DNA of 64,000 nt from M30B80 sp965656935 (GTDB lineage Bacteria > Pseudomonadota > Alphaproteobacteria > Rhodobacterales > Rhodobacteraceae), in the NCBI GenBank assembly GCA_965656935.1, contig CBFHMG010000002.1, positions 62,001 through 126,000 on the forward strand. Direction: 5' to 3'. A program made the translations under genes and the position numbers. A model generated the notes under the pieces. It was not told the DNA's origin and ran no database searches. It worked only from the letters and a program-made list of their open reading frames with translations. Shown here one piece after another: positions 36,319-44,067 of this stretch. The stretch's first letter is position 1, and the number at the start of each line of letters is the position of its first letter.

Positions 36319-36998
36319 AACTGGCGCGTGAATTAAAGGCCTTTTCCGAGCGGTTGGGACATGAGTTTTCCGACCCCGCTTTGCTGGTGCGCGCCCTGAC
36401 CCATTCCTCGCTGTCGTCCGAGACGCGGCCCGATAATCAACGGCTGGAATTTCTGGGCGACCGCGTGCTTGGCCTTGTGATTGCCGAAGCCGTGCTGGCC
36501 CAAGATACCGCTGCCAAAGAAGGCCAATTGGCCCCGCGTTTCAACGCTCTGGTGCGCAAGGAAACCTGTGCCGATGTCGCACGCGATATTGATCTCGGAT
36601 CGGTGCTGAAGCTTGGCAAATCCGAGATGGTCACGGGTGGCCGCCGCAAGGAAGCGCTGCTGGGGGATGCAATGGAGGCCGTGATTGCCGCCGTCTATCT
36701 GGATGCAGGTTTTGAAGTGGCGCGCAGCTTGGTCCAGACCCTTTGGCAGAACCGCGTTGCCAATGTCCAAGACGATGCGCGCGACGCCAAGACATCGCTT
36801 CAGGAATGGGCGCAGGCGCGCGGCCAGACCCCGCCAATCTATTCCGAAATCTCGCGCTCAGGCCCCGATCATGCACCGATCTTCACGGTTCAGGTGGCCT
36901 TGCAAACGGGTGAAACAGCCCGTGCAGAAGGCAAGGTCAAGCGGATGGCGGAACAAGCCGCTGCGCGCGGCCTTCTGGAACAGCTCAAAGACAAATAA
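36315..36998 (+). CDS. rnc: Ribonuclease III
   Basis: Double-strand-specific endoribonuclease for rRNA and mRNA processing. It has A-L-T-H-S-S near residue 29, the signature N-Q-R-L-E-F-L-G-D-R-V-L near 42, the distal catalytic E-A-L-L-G-D-A-M-E-A near 110, and a C-terminal dsRNA-binding domain (D-A-K-T-S-L-Q-E-W onward). I favour a TTG start at 36315 that overlaps the lepB stop (TTGA), giving 227 residues; an ATG at 36282 inside lepB would add 11 residues. The start choice is uncertain. Confidence 0.93.
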   Translation: MKLARELKAFSERLGHEFSDPALLVRALTHSSLSSETRPDNQRLEFLGDRVLGLVIAEAVLAQDTAAKEGQLAPRFNALVRKETCADVARDIDLGSVLKLGKSEMVTGGRRKEALLGDAMEAVIAAVYLDAGFEVARSLVQTLWQNRVANVQDDARDAKTSLQEWAQARGQTPPIYSEISRSGPDHAPIFTVQVALQTGETARAEGKVKRMAEQAAARGLLEQLKDK

Positions 36999-37030
36999 GC
37001 CCGCGCCCCTAGGAAAGGGTCACGGGCCAT
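36999..37030. terminator. Possible bidirectional terminator between rnc and argC
   Basis: The 38-bp gap between the converging stops holds nested inverted repeats: outer arms GCCCG (36999-37003) and CGGGC (37023-37027), inner CCCT / AGGG. A T-rich stretch follows on the plus side (CATTTGGATTT). Pairing is imperfect, so this is a moderate call. Confidence 0.5.
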
Positions 37031-37036
37031 TTGGAT

Positions 37037-37951
37037 TTACAGAGACAGGGTTTCGTCCAAGCCCAACATGATGTTGAGGTTCTGGACAGCCGCGCCCGAG
37101 GCGCCTTTGCCCAGATTATCCAAAACCGCGATCAGCACAGTGGCGCTGCCATCGGCATTGCTATCGACCGTCACTTCCAAGCGGTTGGTGTCATTCAGAC
37201 GCCGTGGATCAATCCGTGCACCCATGCTTTCGCGCGGCACAGCTTTCACAAAATTCGACCCGTCATAATGCGCCTCAAGCGCCTTGAACGCGGCTTGTGC
37301 GAACCCTGCTTCACGATGCAGCGGGATTTGCACGATCATGCCTTGGGCATATTGCCCGACCGATGGCACAAAGATCGGCGCTTTGCTCAAGCCCGACCGC
37401 AGCTTTAGCTCGGGCAAGTGTTTGTGGTTCTGGCCCGTGCCATAGACGAACACGCCACTGGCATCGCCATTTTCAAACTCGGCGATCAGGGCTTTACCGC
37501 CACCTGTATACCCGCTGACAGCATTTACGCAGAGCGCATCATCCGCCGCGATCAGGCCCGCATCAATCAAAGGCTTGATCAAGGCGATAGCCCCCGTCGG
37601 GTAGCATCCGGGATTCGAGACAAATTGCGCTTCGGCAATATCAGCCCGTAGTTGGGCCGATATCTCGGGAAACCCATAACTCCAATCGGGGGCAACCCGA
37701 TGTGCCGAGGACGGATCAATCACCCGCGTTCCCAGCTTGGCCAGTTCAGGCGTGATTTCACGCACGCTATCATCCGGCAGGCACAAGATGGCCACATCAG
37801 CCGCTTCAGCCGCTTCCAGCCTTGCATCAAGGTTCTTGCGGCGATCTTCGGGAAGCGAGATCAGGCGCAGGTCATCGCGGCCCTGAAGGCGGGCGCGGAT
37901 CTGAAGACCCGTCGTTCCAACTTCGCCGTCGATGAATATTTGCGCCGTCAT
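37037..37951 (-). CDS. argC: N-acetyl-gamma-glutamyl-phosphate reductase (short, type 2)
   Basis: NADPH-dependent reductase of arginine synthesis. The 304-residue length and the start I-F-I-D-G-E-V-G-T-T-G-L fit the type 2 form, which is shorter than the usual 340-350 residue type. The catalytic Cys116 is in S-N-P-G-C-Y-P-T-G; further motifs are V-S-G-Y-T-G-G-G-K near 145 and N-H-K-H-L-P-E near 176. It lies on the opposite strand, between rnc and era, which are neighbours in many relatives. Confidence 0.94.
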   Translation of the reverse strand: MTAQIFIDGEVGTTGLQIRARLQGRDDLRLISLPEDRRKNLDARLEAAEAADVAILCLPDDSVREITPELAKLGTRVIDPSSAHRVAPDWSYGFPEISAQLRADIAEAQFVSNPGCYPTGAIALIKPLIDAGLIAADDALCVNAVSGYTGGGKALIAEFENGDASGVFVYGTGQNHKHLPELKLRSGLSKAPIFVPSVGQYAQGMIVQIPLHREAGFAQAAFKALEAHYDGSNFVKAVPRESMGARIDPRRLNDTNRLEVTVDSNADGSATVLIAVLDNLGKGASGAAVQNLNIMLGLDETLSL

Positions 37952-38096
37952 GGCTTTCCCCTTCGTTGTTTGGTTTTGCCGCCATACCGCTTTTGCGCTA
38001 CATCACGCAAGCAAGACTTGTGGTCATTGCCATTGCTTTCGGCTACTAGGCCCCAATCGCAACACAGCCCCCGTGGCTATGAGGATCGCACACCAT

Positions 38097-39002
38097 ATGA
38101 CAACCCGCGCTGGTTTCGCTGCTCTCATCGGAGAGCCAAATGCAGGCAAATCGACCTTGCTCAACCGTATGGTGGGGGCGAAGGTCTCGATTGTGACGCA
38201 TAAGGTGCAAACCACGCGGGCGCGCATCCGTGGTGTCGCCATGGAAGGCGAAAGCCAGATCGTTTTCGTGGATACGCCCGGCCTGTTTCGCCCGCGCCGC
38301 AGGTTGGACCGCGCCATGGTGGCCGCCGCTTGGTCGGGGGCTGCCGATGCCGATGTTGTGGTTCTTTTGATCGAAGCACATCGTGGCAAGACCGATGGGG
38401 TCACCGCCATTCTTGACGGGCTGCTGGAAAGGTCCGAGGGCCGCCGCGTGGCACTGGCCATCAACAAGCTGGATAAGGTCGAGGCTGAGACATTGCTGGC
38501 CCTGACCGAGCAGATGAATGAGGCCTATCCTTTCGAGAAGACCTTCATCATCTCGGCTGAGCGTGGCTATGGCGTGGATGACCTGCGCCATTGGCTGGCC
38601 GAGGCCATGCCTGAAGGCCCGTGGCTCTACCCCGAGGATCAGATCGCCGATCTACCCATGCGGATGATCGCCGCCGAGATGACCCGCGAGAAACTGACCC
38701 TGCGCCTGCATCAGGAACTGCCCTACCAATTGACCGTCGAGACGGAAAGCTGGGAAGAGCGCAAGGACGGGTCGGCGCGGATCGACCAGATCATCTATGT
38801 CGCGCGCGATGGCCATAAGGGCATCCTGCTTGGCAAAGGTGGCGAGACGATCAAGGGCGTGTCCAAAGCCTCACGCGAGGAATTGGAGGAGTTCTTGGGC
38901 CGCAAGGTGCATTTGTTCCTACAGGTCAAAGTCCGCCCCAATTGGCTGGATGAGGCCGAGCGCTATTCCGAGATGGGCCTCAATTTCAAGGATGGCGCAT
39001 GA
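38097..39002 (+). CDS. era: GTPase Era
   Basis: Ribosome-assembly GTPase that binds 16S rRNA. The 301-residue protein has G1 as G-E-P-N-A-G-K-S-T (residues 12-20), G2/T-T-R-A-R-I-R-G, G3 as D-T-P-G, G4 as N-K-L-D, and a C-terminal KH domain with G-H-K-G-I-L-L-G-K-G-G. The Era start M-T-T-R-A-G-F matches relatives; an ATG six codons earlier is possible. The next gene overlaps its end by four bases. Confidence 0.96.
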   Translation: MTTRAGFAALIGEPNAGKSTLLNRMVGAKVSIVTHKVQTTRARIRGVAMEGESQIVFVDTPGLFRPRRRLDRAMVAAAWSGAADADVVVLLIEAHRGKTDGVTAILDGLLERSEGRRVALAINKLDKVEAETLLALTEQMNEAYPFEKTFIISAERGYGVDDLRHWLAEAMPEGPWLYPEDQIADLPMRMIAAEMTREKLTLRLHQELPYQLTVETESWEERKDGSARIDQIIYVARDGHKGILLGKGGETIKGVSKASREELEEFLGRKVHLFLQVKVRPNWLDEAERYSEMGLNFKDGA

Positions 39003-39334
39003 GCGAGCCGAGGCTTGCAACCGAATTCTGGGTCCATGCCTATCTGCGCCGCCTCAGGCTGGCCGACATCCCTGCCTTCGTGACATCCAAAGGTGACACC
39101 ACGGCAGGGGCCGTTTTGATCAAACTCAATACACTTGATGGGGATGCAAAACTGTTCCAGCGCAGCTTTGATTTGCTCTCAGGGGAACGGGCATGGGTCG
39201 TGCTGAACGATGGCGCGGAAACAGGGGTCGATCAGACTATTGAACGCCAGAAAAGCTTTGACCCCGATATCTGGGTGATCGAGGTCGAGGATCGCGCGGG
39301 GCGGCATCTTTTGGATGAAACAGGGCTGAGCTGA
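38999..39334 (+). CDS. DUF1491 family protein
   Basis: A 111-residue soluble protein beginning M-S-E-P-R-L-A-T-E-F-W-V-H-A-Y-L-R-R-L, with G-A-V-L-I-K-L near residue 38 and D-P-D-I-W-V-I-E-V-E-D near 90; these are the marks of DUF1491, a small alphaproteobacterial family of unknown function that is commonly found between era and recO. It overlaps era by four bases, so it is translationally coupled to it. Confidence 0.85.
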   Translation: MSEPRLATEFWVHAYLRRLRLADIPAFVTSKGDTTAGAVLIKLNTLDGDAKLFQRSFDLLSGERAWVVLNDGAETGVDQTIERQKSFDPDIWVIEVEDRAGRHLLDETGLS

Positions 39335-39365
39335 GGCCGTTCGCCCCCTGTGTTGGAGCGGGTCG

Positions 39366-40043
39366 TCACCGCGCCAAGAACCGCGTCAGCAGCACAATAA
39401 ATCCCGCCACCACGCAATACCCAAGCACCGTTGCAATCATGACCAAGGCGACCACCTCACGCCCCAAAAGGGTAGGGTCGAGGAACGGGTAGATATACCC
39501 ACCATCCAGAGAGCCTCGCCACATCAGATAGGCAAGATAGATTGCAGGCCATAGGCCAAGTGCGGGAATATCCCAATACTCGAGCGCTCGCACCGAGGCG
39601 AAAGCCGCCCACCAGAGAAACAACAGCAAGACCAAGAGGGTGTGGATCAACTGGTAGCCGATGATCTCGGTAAAAAAGACCCCCCCCTGATTGGCATAGT
39701 AGAAATGGTAGATCAGGGACATCATCACGAGGGCCGTCAAATGCGAGGCGAGGATCACGTGATTGGCCTTGCTCAGACGCCCTGTAATGGCCACCGTGAA
39801 TAGGGTGATCGCCAGAAGGGCAGCGCCAATCACCGCCATTTGCCGAAACCCTTCCCAAATAGCATCCACATAGCTGATTGGGTCCATGTAATAAGCAGCA
39901 AGGCACAGCAAACAGATCACTATGCAAGAAATCAAAGCCAGCAATGCAGCAGAAGCCCGCCCCGCAAGCGGGAGGTTCTGCATATAATATTCGATCTCTG
40001 AAGCCGCCTCGTCCACCGAGGCCTGATCACGCCCTAAACTCAT
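39366..40043 (-). CDS. Pr6Pr-like integral membrane protein
   Basis: A 225-residue protein with about six membrane helices. The pattern W-E-G-F-R-Q-M near residue 62, S-L-I-Y-H-F-Y-Y in the middle, H-T-L-L-V-L-L-L-F near 133, P-A-I-Y-L-A-Y-L-M-W-R-G near 167 and Y-I-Y-P-F-L-D-P near 185 is that of the Pr6Pr family, which is distantly related to the FAR-17a/AIG1-type membrane proteins. No function is established in bacteria. I use M-S-L-G-R (40043) over the upstream ATG (40073). It interrupts the era-DUF1491-recO run on the opposite strand. Confidence 0.72.
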   Translation of the reverse strand: MSLGRDQASVDEAASEIEYYMQNLPLAGRASAALLALISCIVICLLCLAAYYMDPISYVDAIWEGFRQMAVIGAALLAITLFTVAITGRLSKANHVILASHLTALVMMSLIYHFYYANQGGVFFTEIIGYQLIHTLLVLLLFLWWAAFASVRALEYWDIPALGLWPAIYLAYLMWRGSLDGGYIYPFLDPTLLGREVVALVMIATVLGYCVVAGFIVLLTRFLAR

Positions 40044-40412
40044 CTCGCACCCATGGATAACACCCGTCCGCAAGACCCGTTTTTGGATCCCGAAATTTTA
40101 AAACTCGCGTCAAGCCCGCAGATTTGCGAACCGACTGAGCAGAATAAAACCGATACCTATTACAATGGTGACACATGCCATAAATATCATACTGAGAAAT
40201 ACTGTCACCCCGCCATCGATACTCGGACCCGTTAAATCACAAGCATATACCCTTTCGAACAGACACCTGCTTTGCACATTGGCCGAATAGAGCAACCGCA
40301 GCAGCACATGCCCGCATGATCAGGGCCGAATGTTCAACCGCATTCCTCATGATCACAGCTTGCCATGCCGTGATCGGATGGACAACGGTGCGGGCAACAG
40401 GGAAAGTAACGC
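40044..40412. other. Intergenic region before recO
   Basis: A 369-bp stretch, more AT-rich than its flanks between 40085 and 40220. It should hold the promoters of the Pr6Pr-type gene (minus) and of recO (plus). A 65-codon minus-strand frame at 40110-40307 is listed separately as a doubtful small membrane protein. I see no RNA gene or clear terminator. Confidence 0.5.
40110..40307 (-). CDS. Possible small single-span membrane protein (doubtful)
   Basis: A 65-codon frame whose second half contains one good hydrophobic helix, V-F-L-S-M-I-F-M-A-C-V-T-I-V-I-G-I-G-F-I, ended by R-F-A-N-L-R-A. It lies 66 bp upstream of the Pr6Pr-type gene on the same strand. No ribosome binding site is convincing, and the first half looks non-coding, so if a peptide is made it may start at an internal ATG or GTG. 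No family recognised. Confidence 0.25.
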   Translation of the reverse strand: MLLRLLYSANVQSRCLFERVYACDLTGPSIDGGVTVFLSMIFMACVTIVIGIGFILLSRFANLRA

Positions 40413-41141
40413 ATGGAATGGCGGTCAGAGGCGGTGCTGCTCTCTGTGCGACGGCATGGAGAAAGCGCTGCCATCATCGAAGTTTTTACGGCCGAGCATG
40501 GCCGCTACGCAGGCGTCGTAAGGGGCGGGGCCTCGCGCAAAATGGCACCCCATCTTCAAACCGGCGCGCAACTTGATGCAACTTGGCGCGCAAGACTGTC
40601 GGAACATCTGGGCAGCTTCACGGTCGAGCCGAAGAAGGGCCGCGCGGCTGATATCATGGATGACAGGTTTGCCTTGGCGGGGCTAAACGCGGTGTGCGCG
40701 CTGTTGAGTTTCGCCTTGCCCGAACGAGAGGCGCACCCCGCCCTATATGCGCGCTCTATCGCGCTGCTGGACGGGCTTGGCGCATCGCATTGGGCCGAGG
40801 CCTATGTGACATGGGAAGTCGCCTTGCTGGAGGAATTGGGCTTCGGCCTAGATCTGAGCCAATGCGCCGTCAGTGGAGCAACTCAGGATTTGGCCTTCGT
40901 CTCGCCAAGAACAGGCCGCGCCGTTGCGCAGCACGCGGCTGGCGAATGGAAAGACAGGCTGCTTCCCTTGCCCAAATTCCTGCAAGGCACAGGGCCTGCA
41001 AGCCCGCAGGAGCTTGCCGCTGGCTTGCGCCTGACAGGACATTTCCTTGATACCCGCGTCGCACCCGCTTTGGGTGAAAAGACGATCCCCTCGGCGCGGA
41101 CCCGCCTCGTGGATCTTGTGGCGCGCGGGATTAGCGGGTGA
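40413..41141 (+). CDS. recO: DNA repair protein RecO
   Basis: Recombination mediator that loads RecA with RecR on gapped DNA. The 242-residue protein has the N-terminal OB-fold pattern V-L-L-S-V-R-R-H-G-E-S-A-A-I-I-E-V-F-T near residue 8, G-R-Y-A-G-V-V-R-G-G-A near 30, and a helical C-terminal part with W-E-V-A-L-L-E-E-L-G-F-G-L-D-L. The usual zinc-binding cysteines of some RecO proteins are only partly visible. The 3' end overlaps the converging META-lipoprotein gene by 11 bases. Confidence 0.92.
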   Translation: MEWRSEAVLLSVRRHGESAAIIEVFTAEHGRYAGVVRGGASRKMAPHLQTGAQLDATWRARLSEHLGSFTVEPKKGRAADIMDDRFALAGLNAVCALLSFALPEREAHPALYARSIALLDGLGASHWAEAYVTWEVALLEELGFGLDLSQCAVSGATQDLAFVSPRTGRAVAQHAAGEWKDRLLPLPKFLQGTGPASPQELAAGLRLTGHFLDTRVAPALGEKTIPSARTRLVDLVARGISG

Positions 41142-41511
41142 AGCTCAACAAAACGCCCTGCGCGGTTGTCAGCAACAGCCTGTCCCCATCTGTGGCGACC
41201 GCTTGCACCGCGCCCAGATAGGTCAGATACATCACCTCGGCATCAAGATCCTCACAGGCCATCCGTGTCGCCATGATCGGCCCAATGGAAAAGGTATCGC
41301 CTTCAAGGCTGGCTTGGCCACGATAGGTATTGCAAGGCGCCTGCCCCGAAAAACTCAGGTCAGGCGCGATCTCGAGGGTTACGCCGCGTGGCGCATCGCC
41401 TTCGCCCATGCCGGTCAGATACCAGACACCCGTTGGCGTTGCGGGGGCCGTCTGGCACCCCGAAACCAAGCTCACTGCTGTCAGGCCCAAGGCCATGGCC
41501 AGTTTACGCAT
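41131..41511 (-). CDS. META-domain (HslJ-like) lipoprotein
   Basis: A 126-residue protein with a lipoprotein signal: M-R-K-L, a hydrophobic core, and the lipobox L-V-S-G-C (Cys18). The META/HslJ domain follows, recognisable from C-N-T-Y-R-G near residue 60 and the late A-T-R-M-A-C-E near 82. A longer frame extends upstream, but the lipobox places the start at 41511. Relatives affect heat-shock or antibiotic tolerance in E. coli; the role here is unknown. It sits 40 bp downstream of the mcd stop codon. Confidence 0.82.
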   Translation of the reverse strand: MRKLAMALGLTAVSLVSGCQTAPATPTGVWYLTGMGEGDAPRGVTLEIAPDLSFSGQAPCNTYRGQASLEGDTFSIGPIMATRMACEDLDAEVMYLTYLGAVQAVATDGDRLLLTTAQGVLLSFTR

Positions 41512-41551
41512 AAGCAGCCCTTTCAAAGGCTCGCGGCGCAGGCCATGGCGT

Positions 41552-43237
41552 TTAGCCGAGCAAACGGCGCGCGATAACCTGAGCCTGAATTTCGGCGGCA
41601 CCCTCGAAAATATTCAGGATGCGTGCATCACACAGGATACGGCTGATCTTGTATTCAAGCGCGAAGCCATTACCACCATGAATTTGCAGACCATTATCCG
41701 CGGCAGCCCATGCCACCCGCGCGCCCAAGAGCTTGGCCATGCCTGCTTCCAGATCGCAGCGGCGGTCATTATCCTTTTCCCGTGCCGAGAAATAGGTGAG
41801 CTGGCGGGCGATCATGATCTCGACCGCCATCATCGCCAGTTTCCCCGAGACGCGCGGGAAATCGATCAGCGATTTGCCGAATTGCTTGCGGTCTTGGGCG
41901 TATTGCATCGACACATCCAAAGCAGATTGCGCAACACCGATTGCACGGGCCGCTGTCTGGATACGCGCCGATTCGAATGTCTGCATCAATTGCTTGAAGC
42001 CCTGCCCTTCTTCGCTCCCCAAAAGGTTCTCGCCTTTGACGTGGAAGTTATCAAAGCCAAGCTCGTATTCCTTCATCCCGCGATACCCCAAAACCTCGAT
42101 CTCGCCACCTGTCATACCCTCAGTGGGGAAGGGGTTTGCATCATCGCCTGGTGTCTTTTCAGCAAGGAACATCGACAAGCCGCGATAATCGCTGCTGTCG
42201 GGGTCCGTGCGCGCCAGCAGCGTCATCACATGGGTACGCGAGGCGTGGGTGATCCAAGTTTTGTTACCCGTCACCTTGTAATCGCCCTGCGCGTCCTTGA
42301 CCGCGCGGGTACGCAAGCTGCCAAGGTCTGAGCCGGTATTGGGTTCTGTGAACACCGCCGTTGGCAGCTTTTCCCCTGACGCGAGCGCCGGTAGCCAATG
42401 CTGTTTTTGTTCCTCGGTACCGCCTGCAATGATCAATTCCGCAGCAATCTCGGAACGCGTCCCCAGCGAGCCGACCCCGATATACCCGCGCGATAATTCT
42501 TCCGAGACCACGCACATCGATGCTTTCGACAGGCCAAAGCCGCCATATTCCTCGGGGATGGTCAGGCCAAAGACGCCAAGCTCGGCCAATTCCTCGATGA
42601 CGTCCATCGGGATGAGTTCATCCTTGAGATGCCAGTCATGGGCGAAAGGCTCGACCTTTTCGATGGCATAGCGGCGGAATTGCTCGCGGATCATCTCCAG
42701 CTCATCATCAAGGCCCGAGGCCCCGACCGTATTTTCAGCCGCGCGCTCCTGCATCAACTCAACCAAACGGCTGCGTCCCGCTTGGGTATTTGCCTTTTGC
42801 GTCAGCTCCATCACTTCAGGTGTCATCAAGACATTCTGGTCTTGCTGGCTCAGCCCCAAATCTTGCAGGCGCAGCATTTCCCCTTGGCTGATCGGAATGC
42901 CACCATAGAGCTGCCAGAGATATTCACCAAAAGCGATCTGGTGGAGCAGTTGTTCCACCTCGCCGAATTTACCCTCCGCCTGAAGCCGCTCGGCCCATCC
43001 CTGCATCTGGCGCAGGGATTCAACGTAAGTTGCGATCCAAGCCAAGCCATGCGCGGCCATCTGATGTTCTTCAATCAAGGCGCCCGAGACTTTTCCATCG
43101 ACGCAAACCAGACTGCGTACGGCATCCGTGGCAAGGGTCAAAAGCGCCTCGGCAGGTGGAACGGAGGCACTGGTAAGCGCCAGAAGATCAGGCAGGATTA
43201 CAGCGCTATCGGGCATTGATTCGATGTCACGGGGCAT
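41552..43237 (-). CDS. mcd: (2S)-methylsuccinyl-CoA dehydrogenase
   Basis: Flavin-dependent acyl-CoA dehydrogenase of the ethylmalonyl-CoA pathway, converting methylsuccinyl-CoA to mesaconyl-CoA. At 561 residues it is much longer than ordinary acyl-CoA dehydrogenases (about 380); the extra N-terminal domain of about 170 residues is the hallmark of Mcd. The catalytic core shows A-V-F-T-E-P-N-T-G-S-D, G-N-K-T-W-I-T-H, R-K-Q-F-G-K near 460 and the late Q-I-H-G-G-N-G-F. AGGAGG lies seven bases before the start. Electrons would pass to ETF and then ETF-QO (8.7 kb). A general long acyl-CoA dehydrogenase is the alternative. Confidence 0.88.
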   Translation of the reverse strand: MPRDIESMPDSAVILPDLLALTSASVPPAEALLTLATDAVRSLVCVDGKVSGALIEEHQMAAHGLAWIATYVESLRQMQGWAERLQAEGKFGEVEQLLHQIAFGEYLWQLYGGIPISQGEMLRLQDLGLSQQDQNVLMTPEVMELTQKANTQAGRSRLVELMQERAAENTVGASGLDDELEMIREQFRRYAIEKVEPFAHDWHLKDELIPMDVIEELAELGVFGLTIPEEYGGFGLSKASMCVVSEELSRGYIGVGSLGTRSEIAAELIIAGGTEEQKQHWLPALASGEKLPTAVFTEPNTGSDLGSLRTRAVKDAQGDYKVTGNKTWITHASRTHVMTLLARTDPDSSDYRGLSMFLAEKTPGDDANPFPTEGMTGGEIEVLGYRGMKEYELGFDNFHVKGENLLGSEEGQGFKQLMQTFESARIQTAARAIGVAQSALDVSMQYAQDRKQFGKSLIDFPRVSGKLAMMAVEIMIARQLTYFSAREKDNDRRCDLEAGMAKLLGARVAWAAADNGLQIHGGNGFALEYKISRILCDARILNIFEGAAEIQAQVIARRLLG

Positions 43238-43407
43238 GGATTGCCTCCTAAATTTGGGTCAGGAAGGGTGTAAGTCTTTTGCACTTGCAGCGCAACAAAA
43301 ATTCAACAGCCTTCGTCCTATTGTACTAAAATGTCTCACCCGTTTCGTTAAACGCCTATTCACCCTCGGCCTGTACACCGCTTGCGACGAGTCACGAGGC
43401 AGGCAGG

Positions 43408-43545
43408 ATGGCCGATAACAGCACACGCCCGATTATCATCAAACGCAAGAAGGTTGTGGCAGGCGGTGGCCATCACGGTGGCGCTTGGAAAGTCGCCATG
43501 TCGCCCTTCCTTTCATCCGTTTTGACGCCTGTTTGCGTCGTGTAA
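43408..43545 (+). pseudogene. motB: Truncated motB (flagellar stator) remnant
   Basis: A 45-codon frame with a good ribosome binding site. Residues 1-30 match the cytoplasmic start of MotB as found in this order: P-I-I-I-K-R-K-K-V-V-A-G-G-G-H-H-G-G-A-W-K-V-A, where the full protein would continue into Y-A-D-F-V-T-A-M-M-A-F-F and the membrane helix. Here it changes abruptly to M-S-P-F-L-S-S-V-L-T-P-V-C and stops. No later MotB part (OmpA-like peptidoglycan domain) is found nearby in any frame, so this is a deletion remnant, not a simple frameshift. It sits directly beside flgJ and fliK. Confidence 0.75.
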
Positions 43546-43589
43546 GGGCCTCGCAAAGCAGCAAGGCTCTACGCCATTCTGACGCCTGT
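43523..43589. repeat. Direct repeat at the motB breakpoint
   Basis: The ten-base word TGACGCCTGT occurs at 43523-43532 and again at 43580-43589, within the sequence that replaces the rest of motB. The flanks are also similar (TTTTGACGCCTGTTT and TTCTGACGCCTGTAT). It may mark the recombination junction or be chance. Confidence 0.4.
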
Positions 43590-43614
43590 ATCCGGAGAAA
43601 TTCGCCGAACACGC

Positions 43615-43634
43615 CACCCCTCGGTGCAGGGGTG
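43615..43634 (-). repeat. Hairpin downstream of the FlgN-like gene
   Basis: Perfect 7-bp arms CACCCCT (43615-43621) and AGGGGTG (43628-43634) with a six-base loop, in the gap between the motB remnant and the FlgN-like gene. It could end the minus-strand flgJ-flgN transcript, but no T run follows on that strand. Confidence 0.4.
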
Positions 43635-43728
43635 AAACTGGGATGAAAGCTCTAATAACTCGCTAAGAAAAAACCTCTTTTCGAGAGCATTTGAAACGAG
43701 TTTGCTTCGGATTTTAACGCGCTGCGTT

Positions 43729-44067
43729 TTAGCTGCGTTTTTCCAGTTTGGAATGCGCGCCGCCGATCACGTCTGATTTGCCTTGCGCTGTATAGCTGCG
43801 AAACCCCGCAACCTTTTCGGGGCGCAGGATATTTCTGGCGGCCATCACCCCGGCACGCGCGGCGGCTAAAAGGGTTTCGTTTCGCTTTGCCGCCTCACGC
43901 ACGCGTTGCAACGCATCTGATCCAACTTCGGACTTGTTCAGCATGCGCATAAGTTTTTCAAACCCGTCCATATCGGCAGTAGCCGCCGCTAGATCGCCCG
44001 CGAGCAGGGCCTCTCTCTGGCCGTCCAGCTTTTGCAAAAGCCGATCAATTGGTCGCAGCGCGATCAT
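43729..44067 (-). CDS. FlgN-like flagellar protein (putative)
   Basis: A 112-residue, mostly helical protein: L-L-Q-K-L-D-G-Q-R-E-A-L-L-A-G-D-L-A near residue 10, a second helix through R-V-R-E-A-A-K-R-N-E-T-L-L-A-A-A-R-A-G, and the end F-R-S-Y-T-A-Q-G-K-S-D. The final Y-x-x-x-G pattern and the helical build resemble FlgN chaperones, which escort hook-associated proteins. The four-base overlap with flgJ upstream supports a flagellar role. The identification is tentative. Confidence 0.6.
   Translation of the reverse strand: MIALRPIDRLLQKLDGQREALLAGDLAAATADMDGFEKLMRMLNKSEVGSDALQRVREAAKRNETLLAAARAGVMAARNILRPEKVAGFRSYTAQGKSDVIGGAHSKLEKRS

Noticed and set aside
43546..43728. Rest of motB in another frame after a frameshift
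   Set aside because: I looked for the membrane helix and the OmpA-like domain in all frames to 43728 and found neither; the loss looks like a deletion.
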